Shown here: positions 45,125 to 53,805 of the stretch, in pieces | How the letters are laid out: each line of letters opens with the position of its first letter | Position numbering within the stretch: position 1 is the first letter of the stretch | Assembly: GCA_028872955.1 (NCBI GenBank) | Contig: JAGWNX010000007.1 | Coordinates: 1-64,000 of the forward strand | Direction of reading: 5' to 3' | DNA: 64,000 nt | Source: Acidobacteriota bacterium | Lineage (GTDB): Bacteria; Acidobacteriota; Terriglobia; Terriglobales; Acidobacteriaceae | The notes under the pieces: model-generated | Databases searched by the model: none | Told to the model about the DNA's origin: nothing | What the model saw: the letters and a program-made list of their open reading frames with translations, nothing else | Position numbers and translations under genes: made by a program

Positions 45125-45822
45125 GCTCCCTGTACTGATGCCGTCGAAGCCGAATCGATGGAAGAGATTCGCTGGCTTACGATCTCCCGCAGAATCTGCT
45201 GAATCTCTTCGATACTGCCATCATGCGTCACCGGCACCACGCGCTCCGGCTCACGCAACGCGATGGCCTGGTACTGCTGATAGATGCGCCGGTAGAACTC
45301 GTCGGACTCACGCTCAAAACGATTTTCATCCGTGCCGCGCATCCGTTGATCGCGATGGTTGCGGCTGCGTGCCCGGCGAAGCGAAGTTGCCAGCGGCGGC
45401 AGCAGCAGCAGGGTCAGGTCAGGCTGCAGGCCGCCACAGACGGCGCGATGCAGCGCGAGGACGGTCTCGCTGCCCAGCTGGCGTCCACCGCCCTGGTAAG
45501 CCTCAGAGGAGTCGGTGTATCGGTCGCACAGCACGATGTGCCCGGCTGCGAGCGCGGGTTCAATAATCTGGGCGATGGCCTGGGCCCGGTCCGCAAACAT
45601 CAGAGCCAGCTCGGCCAGCGGAGCGATGGGACCCAGGGACGACTCGGAGCGCGAGTCCAGCAGCAGGCCGCGAATGCGGTCGCCCAGCGCGGTACTGCCG
45701 GGCTGCCGCAGCGTCACGACCGTGTGCCCCTCGGCTTCCAGCGCCGCCGCCAGCCGCTTCAGCTGCGTGGTCTTGCCGGAGCCGTCCAGCCCTTCCATTG
45801 TGATGAAGCAGCCGCGTGCCAT
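45121..45822 (-). CDS. tmk: Thymidylate kinase
   Basis: dTMP kinase of 233 aa in dTTP synthesis. The P-loop is FITMEGLDGSGKTTQLKRLA, and the DRX-type motifs are LRQPGSTALGDRIR (canonical REPGGT; here RQPGST), LMFADRAQAIAQII and LCDRYTDSSEAYQGGGR. The LID-like region contains DQRMRGTDENRFE. The REP motif variation (Glu to Gln) is notable because that acidic residue is usually near the active site. Length is slightly above normal because of a Ser-rich C-terminus. It is followed by the P450 gene with a 4-nt overlap. Confidence 0.93.
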   Translation of the reverse strand: MARGCFITMEGLDGSGKTTQLKRLAAALEAEGHTVVTLRQPGSTALGDRIRGLLLDSRSESSLGPIAPLAELALMFADRAQAIAQIIEPALAAGHIVLCDRYTDSSEAYQGGGRQLGSETVLALHRAVCGGLQPDLTLLLLPPLATSLRRARSRNHRDQRMRGTDENRFERESDEFYRRIYQQYQAIALREPERVVPVTHDGSIEEIQQILREIVSQRISSIDSASTASVQGA

Positions 45823-45861
45823 AGTCCTAGAGTGTATCGCGCCGGGTAGACAGGCTTCGAT

Positions 45862-46221
45862 CTAGTGCGCCGGGGTGGGGAAGCTGGCCGACCAGTGCAC
45901 GCCCTGTGCCTGAACGTCTGCGGTCAGCGTTCCGTCGGCAGCCTCCGTCAGGTGGGGTCCGGTCACGCTGTGCTGCTGCCCGACGCCGTCGGTCCACAGC
46001 AGCTTGGTGTCTCCGGTGCCGATCACCTTGAACCGGTACTGGTAGCTTGCGCCCGGCGCCAGTGTCTGCGTGCCAAAGCTCGCGCTCGGGTAATCCAGCT
46101 CCACCAGCGCCAAAGGCTGCGCTGTGTGGTTGGTGATGGTGGCCTGGACGTGGGTCGAGTGGCACCCACTCAGCACCGGCAGAGTCAGCGCAAGCACGAG
46201 GGTTGAAACGAGAAGCCGCAT
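45862..46221 (-). CDS. Small predicted lipoprotein
   Basis: Protein of 119 aa with a lipoprotein signal (STLVLALTLPVLSGC, lipobox VLSGC) and a compact beta-rich domain (ATITNHTAQPLALVELDYPSA, FGTQTLAPGASYQYRFKVIG, LLWTDGVGQQH). The fold looks like a small Ig-like or transthyretin-like sandwich. No family is recognised. It lies between lpxD (48 nt upstream) and tmk (39 nt downstream) on the same strand. Confidence 0.82.
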   Translation of the reverse strand: MRLLVSTLVLALTLPVLSGCHSTHVQATITNHTAQPLALVELDYPSASFGTQTLAPGASYQYRFKVIGTGDTKLLWTDGVGQQHSVTGPHLTEAADGTLTADVQAQGVHWSASFPTPAH

Positions 46222-46269
46222 ATCCCTCCTAGGGTATCAGGCTGCCGGTCTGCGCCTTGCCGCGGCCGG

Positions 46270-47340
46270 CTACCTCGGTTCTTTGCGACTCGTCGCTTGC
46301 TTCGCAGGGGGCTGCAACGCCGCAAGGTCGCGCTTCATCTGCTTCATCATCTGCGGCAGGCGCTGCAGATAGACCGTAGAGCGCAGCCACTCCAGGTTGT
46401 CAAAGGCCGGCGAACCGCTCACCGTCTTGCCCGGCGGAACATCATTCCCCACGCCGCTCTGCGCCGTCACAATGGCACCGTCGCCAATGCTGTTGTGACC
46501 GGCACTGGCCGCCTGCCCGGCAAAGATGACGTTGTCGCCCACGCGGGTGGAGCCCGCCAGACCCACCTGAGCGCACAGCAGGGTGTCCTGCCCCACCGTG
46601 CAGCCATGCCCCACCTGCACCAGGTTGTCGATCTTCGCCCCTGCCCGGACCCGCGTCTCGCCGATGGAGGCGCGGTCGATGCAGGCATTGGCCTGGACCT
46701 CCACGTTGTCCTCCAGAATGGCCGGGCCGGACTGCAGAATCTTTCGCCAGGCCGAGCCTGCCGGCTGGGCCCCGTCGCGGGCATAGCCAAAGCCGTCGGC
46801 CCCGATGATGGCGCCGTTCTGCAGCACCACGTTATCGCCCAGCTGGCAGTACTCCCGCACCACTGCATGGGCGTGCGCAAAGAACCGGTTGCCGACGATG
46901 ACGTAGGGGTAGAGCACCACATGGGGCAGAATCACCGCATCGTCGCCAACCGTCACATGCTCGCCAATCACCGCGCAGGCGCCGATGTGCGCATTCGCGC
47001 CGATTCTGGCGGTTGGGGCTACCACCGCTGTAGGATGCACTCCCGGCAGATAGCGCGGCGGCTGGTAGAAGAGTTCAATCGCGCGCGCAAACGCCAGGTA
47101 GGGGTTCTTCACCCGCAGCGTCGCCGCCGCAATCTCAGGAAACTCCGGCTCGACGATCACGGCCGTCGCCTGCGTCTTGCCGGCCAGCGCAATGTACTTC
47201 GGGTTGGAGACAAAGGTAAGCTCGCCCGGCCCGGCTGCGTCAATGGCAGCCACGCCGTGGATCTGCAGCGAGTGGTCGCCGTTCAGTTCTGCGCCCAGAC
47301 GCTCCGCAATCTGGCCCAGGGAAAGACTGGTGGGGGTCAT
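46270..47340 (-). CDS. lpxD: UDP-3-O-acylglucosamine N-acyltransferase
   Basis: Lipid A biosynthesis enzyme of 356 aa (third acylation step, using acyl-ACP). The N-terminal uridine-binding domain (residues 1-105; GVAAIDAAGPGELTFVSNPKY, VKNPYLAFARAIELF) is followed by a left-handed beta-helix of hexapeptide repeats (IGANAHIGACAVIGEHVTVG, ILEDNVEVQANACIDRASIG). The catalytic His region is LVQVGHGCTVGQDTLL, and the C-terminal part has SVY-like LRSTVYLQRLPQMMKQMKRD. It is direct evidence for an LPS outer membrane. The rest of the lpx pathway is not in the window. Confidence 0.96.
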   Translation of the reverse strand: MTPTSLSLGQIAERLGAELNGDHSLQIHGVAAIDAAGPGELTFVSNPKYIALAGKTQATAVIVEPEFPEIAAATLRVKNPYLAFARAIELFYQPPRYLPGVHPTAVVAPTARIGANAHIGACAVIGEHVTVGDDAVILPHVVLYPYVIVGNRFFAHAHAVVREYCQLGDNVVLQNGAIIGADGFGYARDGAQPAGSAWRKILQSGPAILEDNVEVQANACIDRASIGETRVRAGAKIDNLVQVGHGCTVGQDTLLCAQVGLAGSTRVGDNVIFAGQAASAGHNSIGDGAIVTAQSGVGNDVPPGKTVSGSPAFDNLEWLRSTVYLQRLPQMMKQMKRDLAALQPPAKQATSRKEPR

Positions 47341-47370
47341 GCAGGCGATTGTAGCGAATGTGACCGTCCC

Positions 47371-47925
47371 TCAGTTGGGCCGCGCGTTCGGAGGCAGCTC
47401 CGCGTCGAAGAGTGCCTGCTGCAGGTCGTCGCTCCCGCTGGAGGCGACAGGCGGCTTGCGTCGCGAGGGCGAGGTGATGACGGCGATCAGCGTCAGTTCC
47501 GCGATAGAGGTACGCGGGATATAGAGTCGCTGGGTATTGGAGCGGATGTCCGGTGGGGTCAGGAAGAGGCCCGCGTGGTTCACCAGGTCATCGGCCAGGG
47601 CCAGATCGGTGGGGGCGAGGCCCTCCAGCGTCTCTCCGGTGGTAAAGCTGAGGCGTAACCAGAGCCCCTCGGTGCGCGGCCTGGCCAGAAAGGTTCGCCG
47701 GGTCAGCCGCTCCGGAGACTGAGTGTCTGCCAGGTTGAACTCTTTGACGTAAGCTACATATTTAACGTCGTTTAGTGGGATCAATGCCGTGCGACCTTCC
47801 AGGTCCAGCAGGTCCAAAGCGCGGCTGCGCACAAAGCCGCCGGCGGGCAGATAGCCGGCCAGCACATCGGTCGAGCCTCCGGGGCGGAAGCGGCGCACCA
47901 GCACCTTTTTGCGAGAGGAAGCCAT
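47371..47925 (-). CDS. Uncharacterised protein of 184 aa upstream of lpxD
   Basis: The ORF track gives a 928-residue ORF (to 50157), but everything upstream of 47925 is antisense to the tRNA nucleotidyltransferase gene. The ATG at 47925 starts MASSRKKVLVRRF, a plausible start. The product is beta-rich: ALDLLDLEGRTALIPLNDVKY, FLARPRTEGLWLRLSFTTGE, LFLTPPDIRSNTQRLYIPRTS, followed by a basic, disordered C-terminus. Two similar halves are suggested by the paired 'LIPLNDVKYVAYV' and 'YIPRTSIAELTLI' strands. No signal or helix is seen, so it is probably cytoplasmic. I do not recognise the family. It ends 30 nt before lpxD. Confidence 0.75.
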   Translation of the reverse strand: MASSRKKVLVRRFRPGGSTDVLAGYLPAGGFVRSRALDLLDLEGRTALIPLNDVKYVAYVKEFNLADTQSPERLTRRTFLARPRTEGLWLRLSFTTGETLEGLAPTDLALADDLVNHAGLFLTPPDIRSNTQRLYIPRTSIAELTLIAVITSPSRRKPPVASSGSDDLQQALFDAELPPNARPN

Positions 47926-48123
47926 AGCCGGTCTCGCGGATTGTCGCACGAAACCACGGGCAGTCAGGAGAAAAGATAGCCAGGCAGTGGCGAATTTGCC
48001 ACTGCTATGGTACATTGAAGCGTTGCGTCGAGTAGCTTGATCTTTGCAAATAATTGATTCGTCAGCGGTTAGGACGAGCGGCGCGACCGGCAGCCTGCCG
48101 GACGGGAGTGGACGCGAAGGATT

Positions 48124-50079
48124 ATGGCCGACTACATCTACCTGCTCGAGAATCGACTTTCGGCTGCCCAGCGGGCTGCCCTGCAGACACTCCGCGAAGT
48201 CGCTCGAAGCAAAGGGCTTACTATCTTTCTGGTCGGCGGCGCTGTTCGGGATCTGATCAACGGCTCGCCCGTGCGCGATCTGGATGTAGTGGTTCAGGGA
48301 AATGCAGCTAAGCTCAAGAAAGATATCGAGAAAGCAGGCGGCAAGCTGGCAGGCGACGCAGACACCCCGCACAGCTTCTTCGTTCAGTTTCCCGGTGGCG
48401 TTCGCGTGGAGTTTGGCAGCACGCTTGCGGTGACCTTCCCGAAGCCGGGCAAACCGGTCTATAAGCTTGCCGGGCTGCAGGACGACCTGCGCCGCCGGGA
48501 CTTTACCGCCAACGCCATGGCGCTTTCGCTCAACGAGGGCACCTCGTATGGGCTGCTCATCGACCCGCTGAACGGGGTGGCCGATATTGAAAATCGTGAG
48601 CTCCGGCTGGTCAGCAACTACGGGTTTATTGAGGATCCCGTCCGCATGATCCGTGCCGCCCGCTTCATGGCCCGGCTGGGCTGGAATCTGGAAGAGAAGA
48701 CACAGACACGCTACGAGACGGGCAAAGCGGAGGAGTACATCGCCGCGATGAGCGACTTCCAGCGGGGATACGAGACCGAGGAGATCTTCCACGAGGAGGA
48801 CCCGCTGCGTGTGCTGCGCCGACTGGAGAGCGAGGGCTGGATCAAGTCTCTCTTTCCCGCGCTCAGTTCCGCCAAGGTCAACCTGACCGAGTTGGAGAAG
48901 CTGCGCGATGTGCAGACCCAGCTGCAGTTGCAGGGCATCTCCCCGGAGATGGCGACCGCAAACTTTCCGCTGCTGACTGCAAAGTTGAGCAGCCGCGAGC
49001 TGGCCGAGCTGAAGAAGATGTTTCCCCGGCAGGTCTTTGTGCATGACATTGAAGCGCTTGAGCAGGAGACTAAGGCCTTTGCTGCTGAGTTGGCGCACAA
49101 GTCGAACACGTTGCCCTCGCAGGCGTGGAAGCTCATTTACAGCGCCAAACCGGAGGCTGTCCTGTGGACCGCGTACACCACCCGCAGTGCAGCCTTGCAG
49201 CAGAAGTTCAAGAGCTTCGCAGAGGAGTGGCCCCAGGCACGGTTGCGGATTCCGCACGCTTTGATGCAGGAGATGCGCATCGTACCGGGCGTGCCGCGCT
49301 ACGAGGAGCTGCTGGATCTGCTCTTCTTTGAGTTGATGGACAACCGTCTGGGCACAGTCGAGGAGATGAAGGCGTTCCTGGAGCCCTTCTCGCCGCCGGC
49401 ACCCCCGCCGACGGTCAACCTGCGCCGCGCGCGTGCTGCCAAGAAGGAGACAAAGGCGGCCAAGCCTCGCAAGAAGGCCGAGGAGGCTCCAACCACTCCC
49501 GTTGAGGTCGCAGCCGCCGCAGAGTCTGAGCAGCCGGTCGAGGTAGCCGAGGTGGTGGCCGCGCCCGCCAAGCCGGCGAGGGCTGCCAAGGCCGTCAAGG
49601 CCGGGCCGCCTGCGGCTGAGGCAGTCAAAAAAGTATCCAGCAAGCCAGCCAAGGTGGCTGCAGAGAAGCCGGCTCCGGCGAAGAAGGCCGCCGCACCAAA
49701 GCCGGTCGCCAAGCCTGGGAAGGCAGTGGAGAAGAAGGCCCCCGCCAAGGCCGCTCCCAAGCGCGTCGAGAAGCCCGCACCCAAGAAAGCCGCCCCGAAG
49801 AAAGCTGTGACCAAGCCGGCTGTGACCAAGGCAGCGCCTGCCAAGGTGTCGAGACCCACGGCCCAGACTGCCAGGAAGGCGGCTCCGACTCGCAGCAAGC
49901 CCGCACCGAAGGTTGCGGCCAGGTCGGAAGCTCGCAAGCCGGCAGTCAAGATACCGGCAAAGCAGGCACCGGCAAAGAAGACGGTTGCTGCGAAGAAGGC
50001 AACCCCAGCCAAGGGGATCGCTAAGAAGCAGACCGTGACGCGGAAGCCCGCCAAGCCTGCCAGCAAGAAGAAGCGCTAG
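48124..50079 (+). CDS. CCA/poly(A) tRNA nucleotidyltransferase with histone-H1-like tail
   Basis: Protein of 651 aa. Residues 1-420 form a class II nucleotidyltransferase with FLVGGAVRDLINGSPVRDLDVVV (motif A with the two catalytic Asp), LRRRDFTANAMALSL, GVADIENRELRLV and EDPVRMIRAARFMARLGW. Helical body and tail domains follow. It could be a CCA-adding enzyme, an A- or C-adding half-enzyme, or a poly(A) polymerase; motifs do not settle this. Residues about 423-651 are almost only Ala, Lys, Pro and Val in AKKA/PAKK repeats, like histone H1 or bacterial AlgP/Hc1 tails, ending in ASKKKR. Such a tail should bind nucleic acid. The start has GAAGG upstream and is divergent from the 184-aa gene (gap 198 nt). 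Confidence 0.88.
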   Translation: MADYIYLLENRLSAAQRAALQTLREVARSKGLTIFLVGGAVRDLINGSPVRDLDVVVQGNAAKLKKDIEKAGGKLAGDADTPHSFFVQFPGGVRVEFGSTLAVTFPKPGKPVYKLAGLQDDLRRRDFTANAMALSLNEGTSYGLLIDPLNGVADIENRELRLVSNYGFIEDPVRMIRAARFMARLGWNLEEKTQTRYETGKAEEYIAAMSDFQRGYETEEIFHEEDPLRVLRRLESEGWIKSLFPALSSAKVNLTELEKLRDVQTQLQLQGISPEMATANFPLLTAKLSSRELAELKKMFPRQVFVHDIEALEQETKAFAAELAHKSNTLPSQAWKLIYSAKPEAVLWTAYTTRSAALQQKFKSFAEEWPQARLRIPHALMQEMRIVPGVPRYEELLDLLFFELMDNRLGTVEEMKAFLEPFSPPAPPPTVNLRRARAAKKETKAAKPRKKAEEAPTTPVEVAAAAESEQPVEVAEVVAAPAKPARAAKAVKAGPPAAEAVKKVSSKPAKVAAEKPAPAKKAAAPKPVAKPGKAVEKKAPAKAAPKRVEKPAPKKAAPKKAVTKPAVTKAAPAKVSRPTAQTARKAAPTRSKPAPKVAARSEARKPAVKIPAKQAPAKKTVAAKKATPAKGIAKKQTVTRKPAKPASKKKR

Positions 50080-50165
50080 ACCGTTTCGGGTCTCTCCGAC
50101 GGTGTCCTGGCCATCTCGAGTCGGGCTACAGGGTCGGGCATGGCGCTCGCCTGCCACGGCCGGCC

Positions 50166-50396
50166 TTAGCGCATGCGCCGCAGCAGAACCACCGTACCCA
50201 CAAAGATGGAGCTTGCGACCGTGCCAAGCAGCACGATCGCGTGTCGATACGCCAGTTGGGTTGCCGGCGGCGTTGCGCCGGTGTTGTCTCGACAGAGCGA
50301 GCAGCCTTGTGACCAGCCAGCCGCGGTGCAGCCAGCCAACACCAAGGCTACTGCCAGGCAGCTACGCAGACGGTGTCGCACGCTGTACAGCCTCAC
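50166..50396 (-). CDS. Small exported/membrane protein at the end of the cox operon
   Basis: Protein of 76 aa. The N-terminal signal is CLAVALVLAGC, whose lipobox-like end suggests a lipoprotein; the Cys pair CSLC and a transmembrane helix (HAIVLLGTVASSIFVGTVVLL) with a basic end follow. Its ATG overlaps the cox3 stop (ATGA), so it is translated with the oxidase. A role as an accessory subunit, or in copper or thiol handling for the oxidase (CxxC), is inferred from position only. No named family is recognised. Confidence 0.72.
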   Translation of the reverse strand: MRLYSVRHRLRSCLAVALVLAGCTAAGWSQGCSLCRDNTGATPPATQLAYRHAIVLLGTVASSIFVGTVVLLRRMR

Positions 50397-51181
50397 TGGA
50401 AGAAGGCCAGCAGCACGAAGAGAAAGACCCAGAAGAGCCCCATCGAGTGCCAGTACCAGGCGACGCAGTCCACCATAATCTGGCGCACCTCAAGCTGTCT
50501 GGCTGCGTACAGGCTGACCAGCGCAGCCAGCAGACCCGCGACGCCCAGGAAGAGATGGGCGGCGTGAGCGCCGGTAATCAGGAAGAAGAAGTGGCTCGAT
50601 GGGTTGGAGCTCATGAAGACGTGCTGCACGTGCAGCTGGTTCCAGGCCACCCATTGCCCGGTCAGGAATAACAGGCCCAGCACCACCGTGGCGGCCAGCC
50701 AGGGCATGGCACGTTCGGAGGTAGGCTTGCCCAGCCCCAGCCACTCTTCCAGCGCGTGCACCTCCTGGAACATGCGCTGTCGTGCGATCTCAATGGTTAC
50801 GGAGCTGAGCAGCAGCACTGCCGTATTGAGCCAGATAATGGGTGGAATCGCGGTGGGCAGCCACTCATTGATGTAGCGGTTGTAGGCGTCAAAGTGGCTG
50901 CTGGACTGCTGTACAAAGAACGCGCTGACGATGGCGGCAAAGAACATGAGCACCGCCGCCAGGCCGAAGAAGACGAACAGGCGATAACGGGTTAGCCGTT
51001 CCCGGGGTCCGCGGCTCCCCTGGGGCCGATTACCCCAGTTCTCACCATCGCCGCCGCCACCGGTTCGTTTGTCATGGTCAACCGGAGGACGCTTGCCGCC
51101 GCCGTGGTCGAAGTCGTCGGGTCGACGCTTGCGGTCGCGTTCAACATCAATTGGGGTTATGGTCGCGGGCATGCAAGGCAC
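50393..51181 (-). CDS. Cytochrome c oxidase subunit III
   Basis: Inner-membrane subunit of 262 aa of a haem-copper oxidase. A 60-residue basic, Gly-rich N-terminus (residues 10-60) precedes the membrane part. It has five helices in the short CtaE/CyoC form, with WLNTAVLLLSSVTIEIARQ, GQWVAWNQL, FFFLITGAHAAHLFLGV and the end VAWYWHSMGLFWVFLFVLL. Pairs with subunits I and II upstream; the gap to subunit I is 24 nt. The long charged N-terminus is unusual, but the ATG choice cannot be improved from sequence. Its stop overlaps the next gene. Confidence 0.93.
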   Translation of the reverse strand: MPCMPATITPIDVERDRKRRPDDFDHGGGKRPPVDHDKRTGGGGDGENWGNRPQGSRGPRERLTRYRLFVFFGLAAVLMFFAAIVSAFFVQQSSSHFDAYNRYINEWLPTAIPPIIWLNTAVLLLSSVTIEIARQRMFQEVHALEEWLGLGKPTSERAMPWLAATVVLGLLFLTGQWVAWNQLHVQHVFMSSNPSSHFFFLITGAHAAHLFLGVAGLLAALVSLYAARQLEVRQIMVDCVAWYWHSMGLFWVFLFVLLAFFQ

Positions 51182-51205
51182 CTCTGGACACGCGCTAAAT
51201 ACAGA

Positions 51206-52984
51206 TTACTCCTGATTCGCAGCGTCTGTTGCGTCCGATTGCCATTGAGGCAGGAAAGTTTCCCCCTCATCGCCAAGGTAGAAACAAGGTGCGCGGTAAA
51301 CGGCTATCGGGGCGGAGCCCTCCTGCTCAGGGGCGCCTGGCAGCAGATCCGGATGCCACTCCAGTGTGGTCGCGTCCCAGGGATTGTCAGCCGCTGGCGC
51401 GCCGTGGCGCAGGGTGCGGACGAGATTCGCCAGGAAGAGGAGCTGGGACGCTGCCAGGAACAGCGCGGCATGCGTAATGAAGCTATTGAGTGGGTAGAGC
51501 CGGGCCATCAGCTCACCGGCGTGGTTCGGGATCCCCGTCAGCTGCGAGTAGTGACGCGGCTGGCCTGCCAGGCCGGCCAGATGCATGGGCAAAAACGTCG
51601 CATAGGCGCCTAAAAACGTGCACCAGAAGTGCCAGCGGCCCAGCTTCTCCGCAAGCAGCGGCCCCGGCCTGCCATCCCGCGCCGTGATGAGCGGGAACCA
51701 GTAGTAGGTGGCTGCGAAGACGCCGAAGATGCCGGCCATCGCCATGATCAGGTGAAAGTGCGCGACCACAAAGTAGGTGTTGTGCAGGTACTGGTCCAGC
51801 ATGGGCTGGGCCAGAATGGGCCCGGTCAACCCGCCCGTGATGAACAGCGAGACGAAGCCCAGCGCAAACAGCATGGGGGTGGTGTAGCGCGGATGGCTGC
51901 GCCACACCGTAGCCAGCCAGCTAAGCACCTTGGCCGAGGCCGGCACCGCAATGGCGACGGTGGAGATGGAGAACGCCGAGATGGCAAACGGGCTGAGCCC
52001 GGCCACAAACATGTGGTGTCCCCACACCAGGATGCCGAGCAGACCGATCAGCAACGTGGTCGCGACCATGGTGCCGTAGGCGAAGACGCGGCGGCGGGCG
52101 AAGTTCGCCAGCAGCATGGAGGTGAGGCCCATGCCCGGCAGGATTGCGATGTAGACCTCCGGATGGCCGAAGAACCAGAACAGATGCAGCCACAGCAGCG
52201 GCGAGCCGTCGCCATGACCACCTGCCCCATGCAGCACACCGTTCACCAGGTCTCCGGTTGGCACAAAGAAGCTGGTGCCCAGATGGCGATCGCACAGCAG
52301 CAGCGTGATGGCCGCCAGCAGCACCGAGAAGGCCAGCAGGCTGAGCAGCGCGGCAGTAAACCAGCCCCACACGGTCAGCGGCATGCGGTCCCACGTCATG
52401 CCAGTGCAGCGGCCGCGCAGGATGGTGACCAGAGTATTGATGGCGGAGAGCGTCGCGCCGATACCGAAGAGCGCAATCGACAGCAGCCACAGGTCCATGC
52501 CCGGCCCTTGCCCGGGCCCTGCGCTGGCGACCGCGGAGAGTGGCGGGTAAGCTGTCCACCCGGAGAGCGGTGCACCAGCCTCCGTCAGCGAGGAGGCGCA
52601 TAGCACCAGCAGCGCCAGTGCGGTGATCCAGAAGCCCAGTGCGTTGATGAGCGGCAGTGCCATGCGACGCGTGCCCAGCTGCGCAGGCAGCACCAGGTTG
52701 CCGAAGCCCGACTGGGGTGCCGTGGTGAGCACAAAGAATAACATGATTGTGCCATGGATAGTTACAATTGGCAGATAGCTGCCGGGCAGAATACGCTCCA
52801 GCGGAACCTGTGGCCAGGTGAGATGGATGCGCATGTGCAGCGAAAGCGTCGTGCCGATCACCACCGAGACCAGCGCCAGCAACAGGTAGGCAATGCCCAG
52901 GTGGTGGTGGTCCGTCGTCAGCAGGCGTGCCAGCAGCGGACGCCGCGCGGTTGTGCCTGCCCGGGGAGTCAGAGACGGCTTCAT
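51206..52984 (-). CDS. Cytochrome c oxidase subunit I
   Basis: Catalytic haem-copper subunit of 592 aa that reduces O2 to water and pumps protons. Key elements are TTDHHHLGIAYLLLA, the low-spin heme His in TIHGTIMLFFVLTTAP, the CuB His-Tyr pair in FWFFGHPEVYIAILP, the CuB pair WGHHMFVAG, and HNTYFVVAHFHLIMA with the heme ligands. About twelve helices are visible. The GHPEVY Tyr marks an A-type oxidase. The track start at 53107 extends into subunit II; the ATG at 52984 overlaps the subunit II stop as ATGA. The C-terminal tail (residues 540-592) is soluble and contains YRAPCFYLGDEGE. Confidence 0.95.
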   Translation of the reverse strand: MKPSLTPRAGTTARRPLLARLLTTDHHHLGIAYLLLALVSVVIGTTLSLHMRIHLTWPQVPLERILPGSYLPIVTIHGTIMLFFVLTTAPQSGFGNLVLPAQLGTRRMALPLINALGFWITALALLVLCASSLTEAGAPLSGWTAYPPLSAVASAGPGQGPGMDLWLLSIALFGIGATLSAINTLVTILRGRCTGMTWDRMPLTVWGWFTAALLSLLAFSVLLAAITLLLCDRHLGTSFFVPTGDLVNGVLHGAGGHGDGSPLLWLHLFWFFGHPEVYIAILPGMGLTSMLLANFARRRVFAYGTMVATTLLIGLLGILVWGHHMFVAGLSPFAISAFSISTVAIAVPASAKVLSWLATVWRSHPRYTTPMLFALGFVSLFITGGLTGPILAQPMLDQYLHNTYFVVAHFHLIMAMAGIFGVFAATYYWFPLITARDGRPGPLLAEKLGRWHFWCTFLGAYATFLPMHLAGLAGQPRHYSQLTGIPNHAGELMARLYPLNSFITHAALFLAASQLLFLANLVRTLRHGAPAADNPWDATTLEWHPDLLPGAPEQEGSAPIAVYRAPCFYLGDEGETFLPQWQSDATDAANQE

Positions 52985-53739
52985 GGCGTCGTCTCCTGCC
53001 GGGCTGCGGCCTGCCTGGTCGCCAGCCACGTGTTGAACTCTGCCGGGGCCACAATGCGCAGGTTGGCGTTCATGCGGAAGTGCCCGGTGCCGCACAGCTG
53101 CGTACACAGGATGGCGTAGGTGCCCGGCGTCGTTGGGGTGAAGTGAATGTGGATCGTCTGCCCGGGAACTGCGTTCTGCTTCAGGCGCAGCTCCGGGACG
53201 GCGAAGCCGTGGATGACGTCCTGGGCGCGCAGCCGGAGATCGACCGGTCGGCCGCTGGGCAGCACCAGTTCGGCGGTCACCAGGTCGTCGTGGCCGTGCG
53301 GGTCAGCGGGGTCAAGGCCCACAGGGTTTGCCTCGGCGGGTGCAACCAGCTCCGGCCGGGTGCGGCCAAAGGTCGCGTCTGGCCCCGGATAGCGGAAGTA
53401 CCAGGCAAACTGCATGCCGGTCACCTCGACCTGCATGGCGGCTGGGTCGGCACCGGTGGTGTGCGTGCGGGCCCAGAGCTGCTCCGAACGGATGGCAAGC
53501 CCGGCAAAGAGCACGGTCAACGCAGCCAGCGGCAGATACTCCAGCCGCCAGACGGAGCCGGTCGTTGCGCGTCGGCGCAGCAGCAGACCGCCCAGCAGCA
53601 GACCGTGCGCCAACGTCAGCAGGGCAAGCGCAAGCGCAAGATTGAGGATGAGTTGCCGATCCACTGCAGGACCGTGGGCGCTGGCATCCGCAGGCAGCGG
53701 CCAGAGCAACAGAGGCGCGAAGCTGAGGCAGGGAGGCAC
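52981..53739 (-). CDS. Cytochrome c oxidase subunit II (CuA)
   Basis: Subunit that takes electrons from cytochrome c at the binuclear CuA site, 252 aa with the chosen GTG at 53739. Two helices (residues about 25-50 and 65-85) are followed by the cupredoxin domain with QFAWYFRYPG, DVIHGFAVPELRLK and the CuA ligands in CTQLCGTGHFRM (Cys, Cys, His, Met). The usual Glu between the cysteines is Gln here. The track start at 53892 lies inside the divergent gene and gives non-homologous residues. Even so, the true start is uncertain, since no SD is seen. There is no fused cytochrome c domain. Overlaps subunit I by 4 nt. Confidence 0.88.
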   Translation of the reverse strand: MPPCLSFAPLLLWPLPADASAHGPAVDRQLILNLALALALLTLAHGLLLGGLLLRRRATTGSVWRLEYLPLAALTVLFAGLAIRSEQLWARTHTTGADPAAMQVEVTGMQFAWYFRYPGPDATFGRTRPELVAPAEANPVGLDPADPHGHDDLVTAELVLPSGRPVDLRLRAQDVIHGFAVPELRLKQNAVPGQTIHIHFTPTTPGTYAILCTQLCGTGHFRMNANLRIVAPAEFNTWLATRQAAARQETTP

Positions 53740-53805
53740 GCCAACAGGATACTGTGTTTTCCACGTGCCGTTTTGCGCTTGCCGCCAGAATGCTACGCTG
53801 CTGCT

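Noticed and set aside
47926-50157. Upstream 743 residues of the 928-aa minus-strand ORF
   Set aside because: Antisense to the tRNA nucleotidyltransferase and its AKKA repeats; only the part from 47925 down is a gene.
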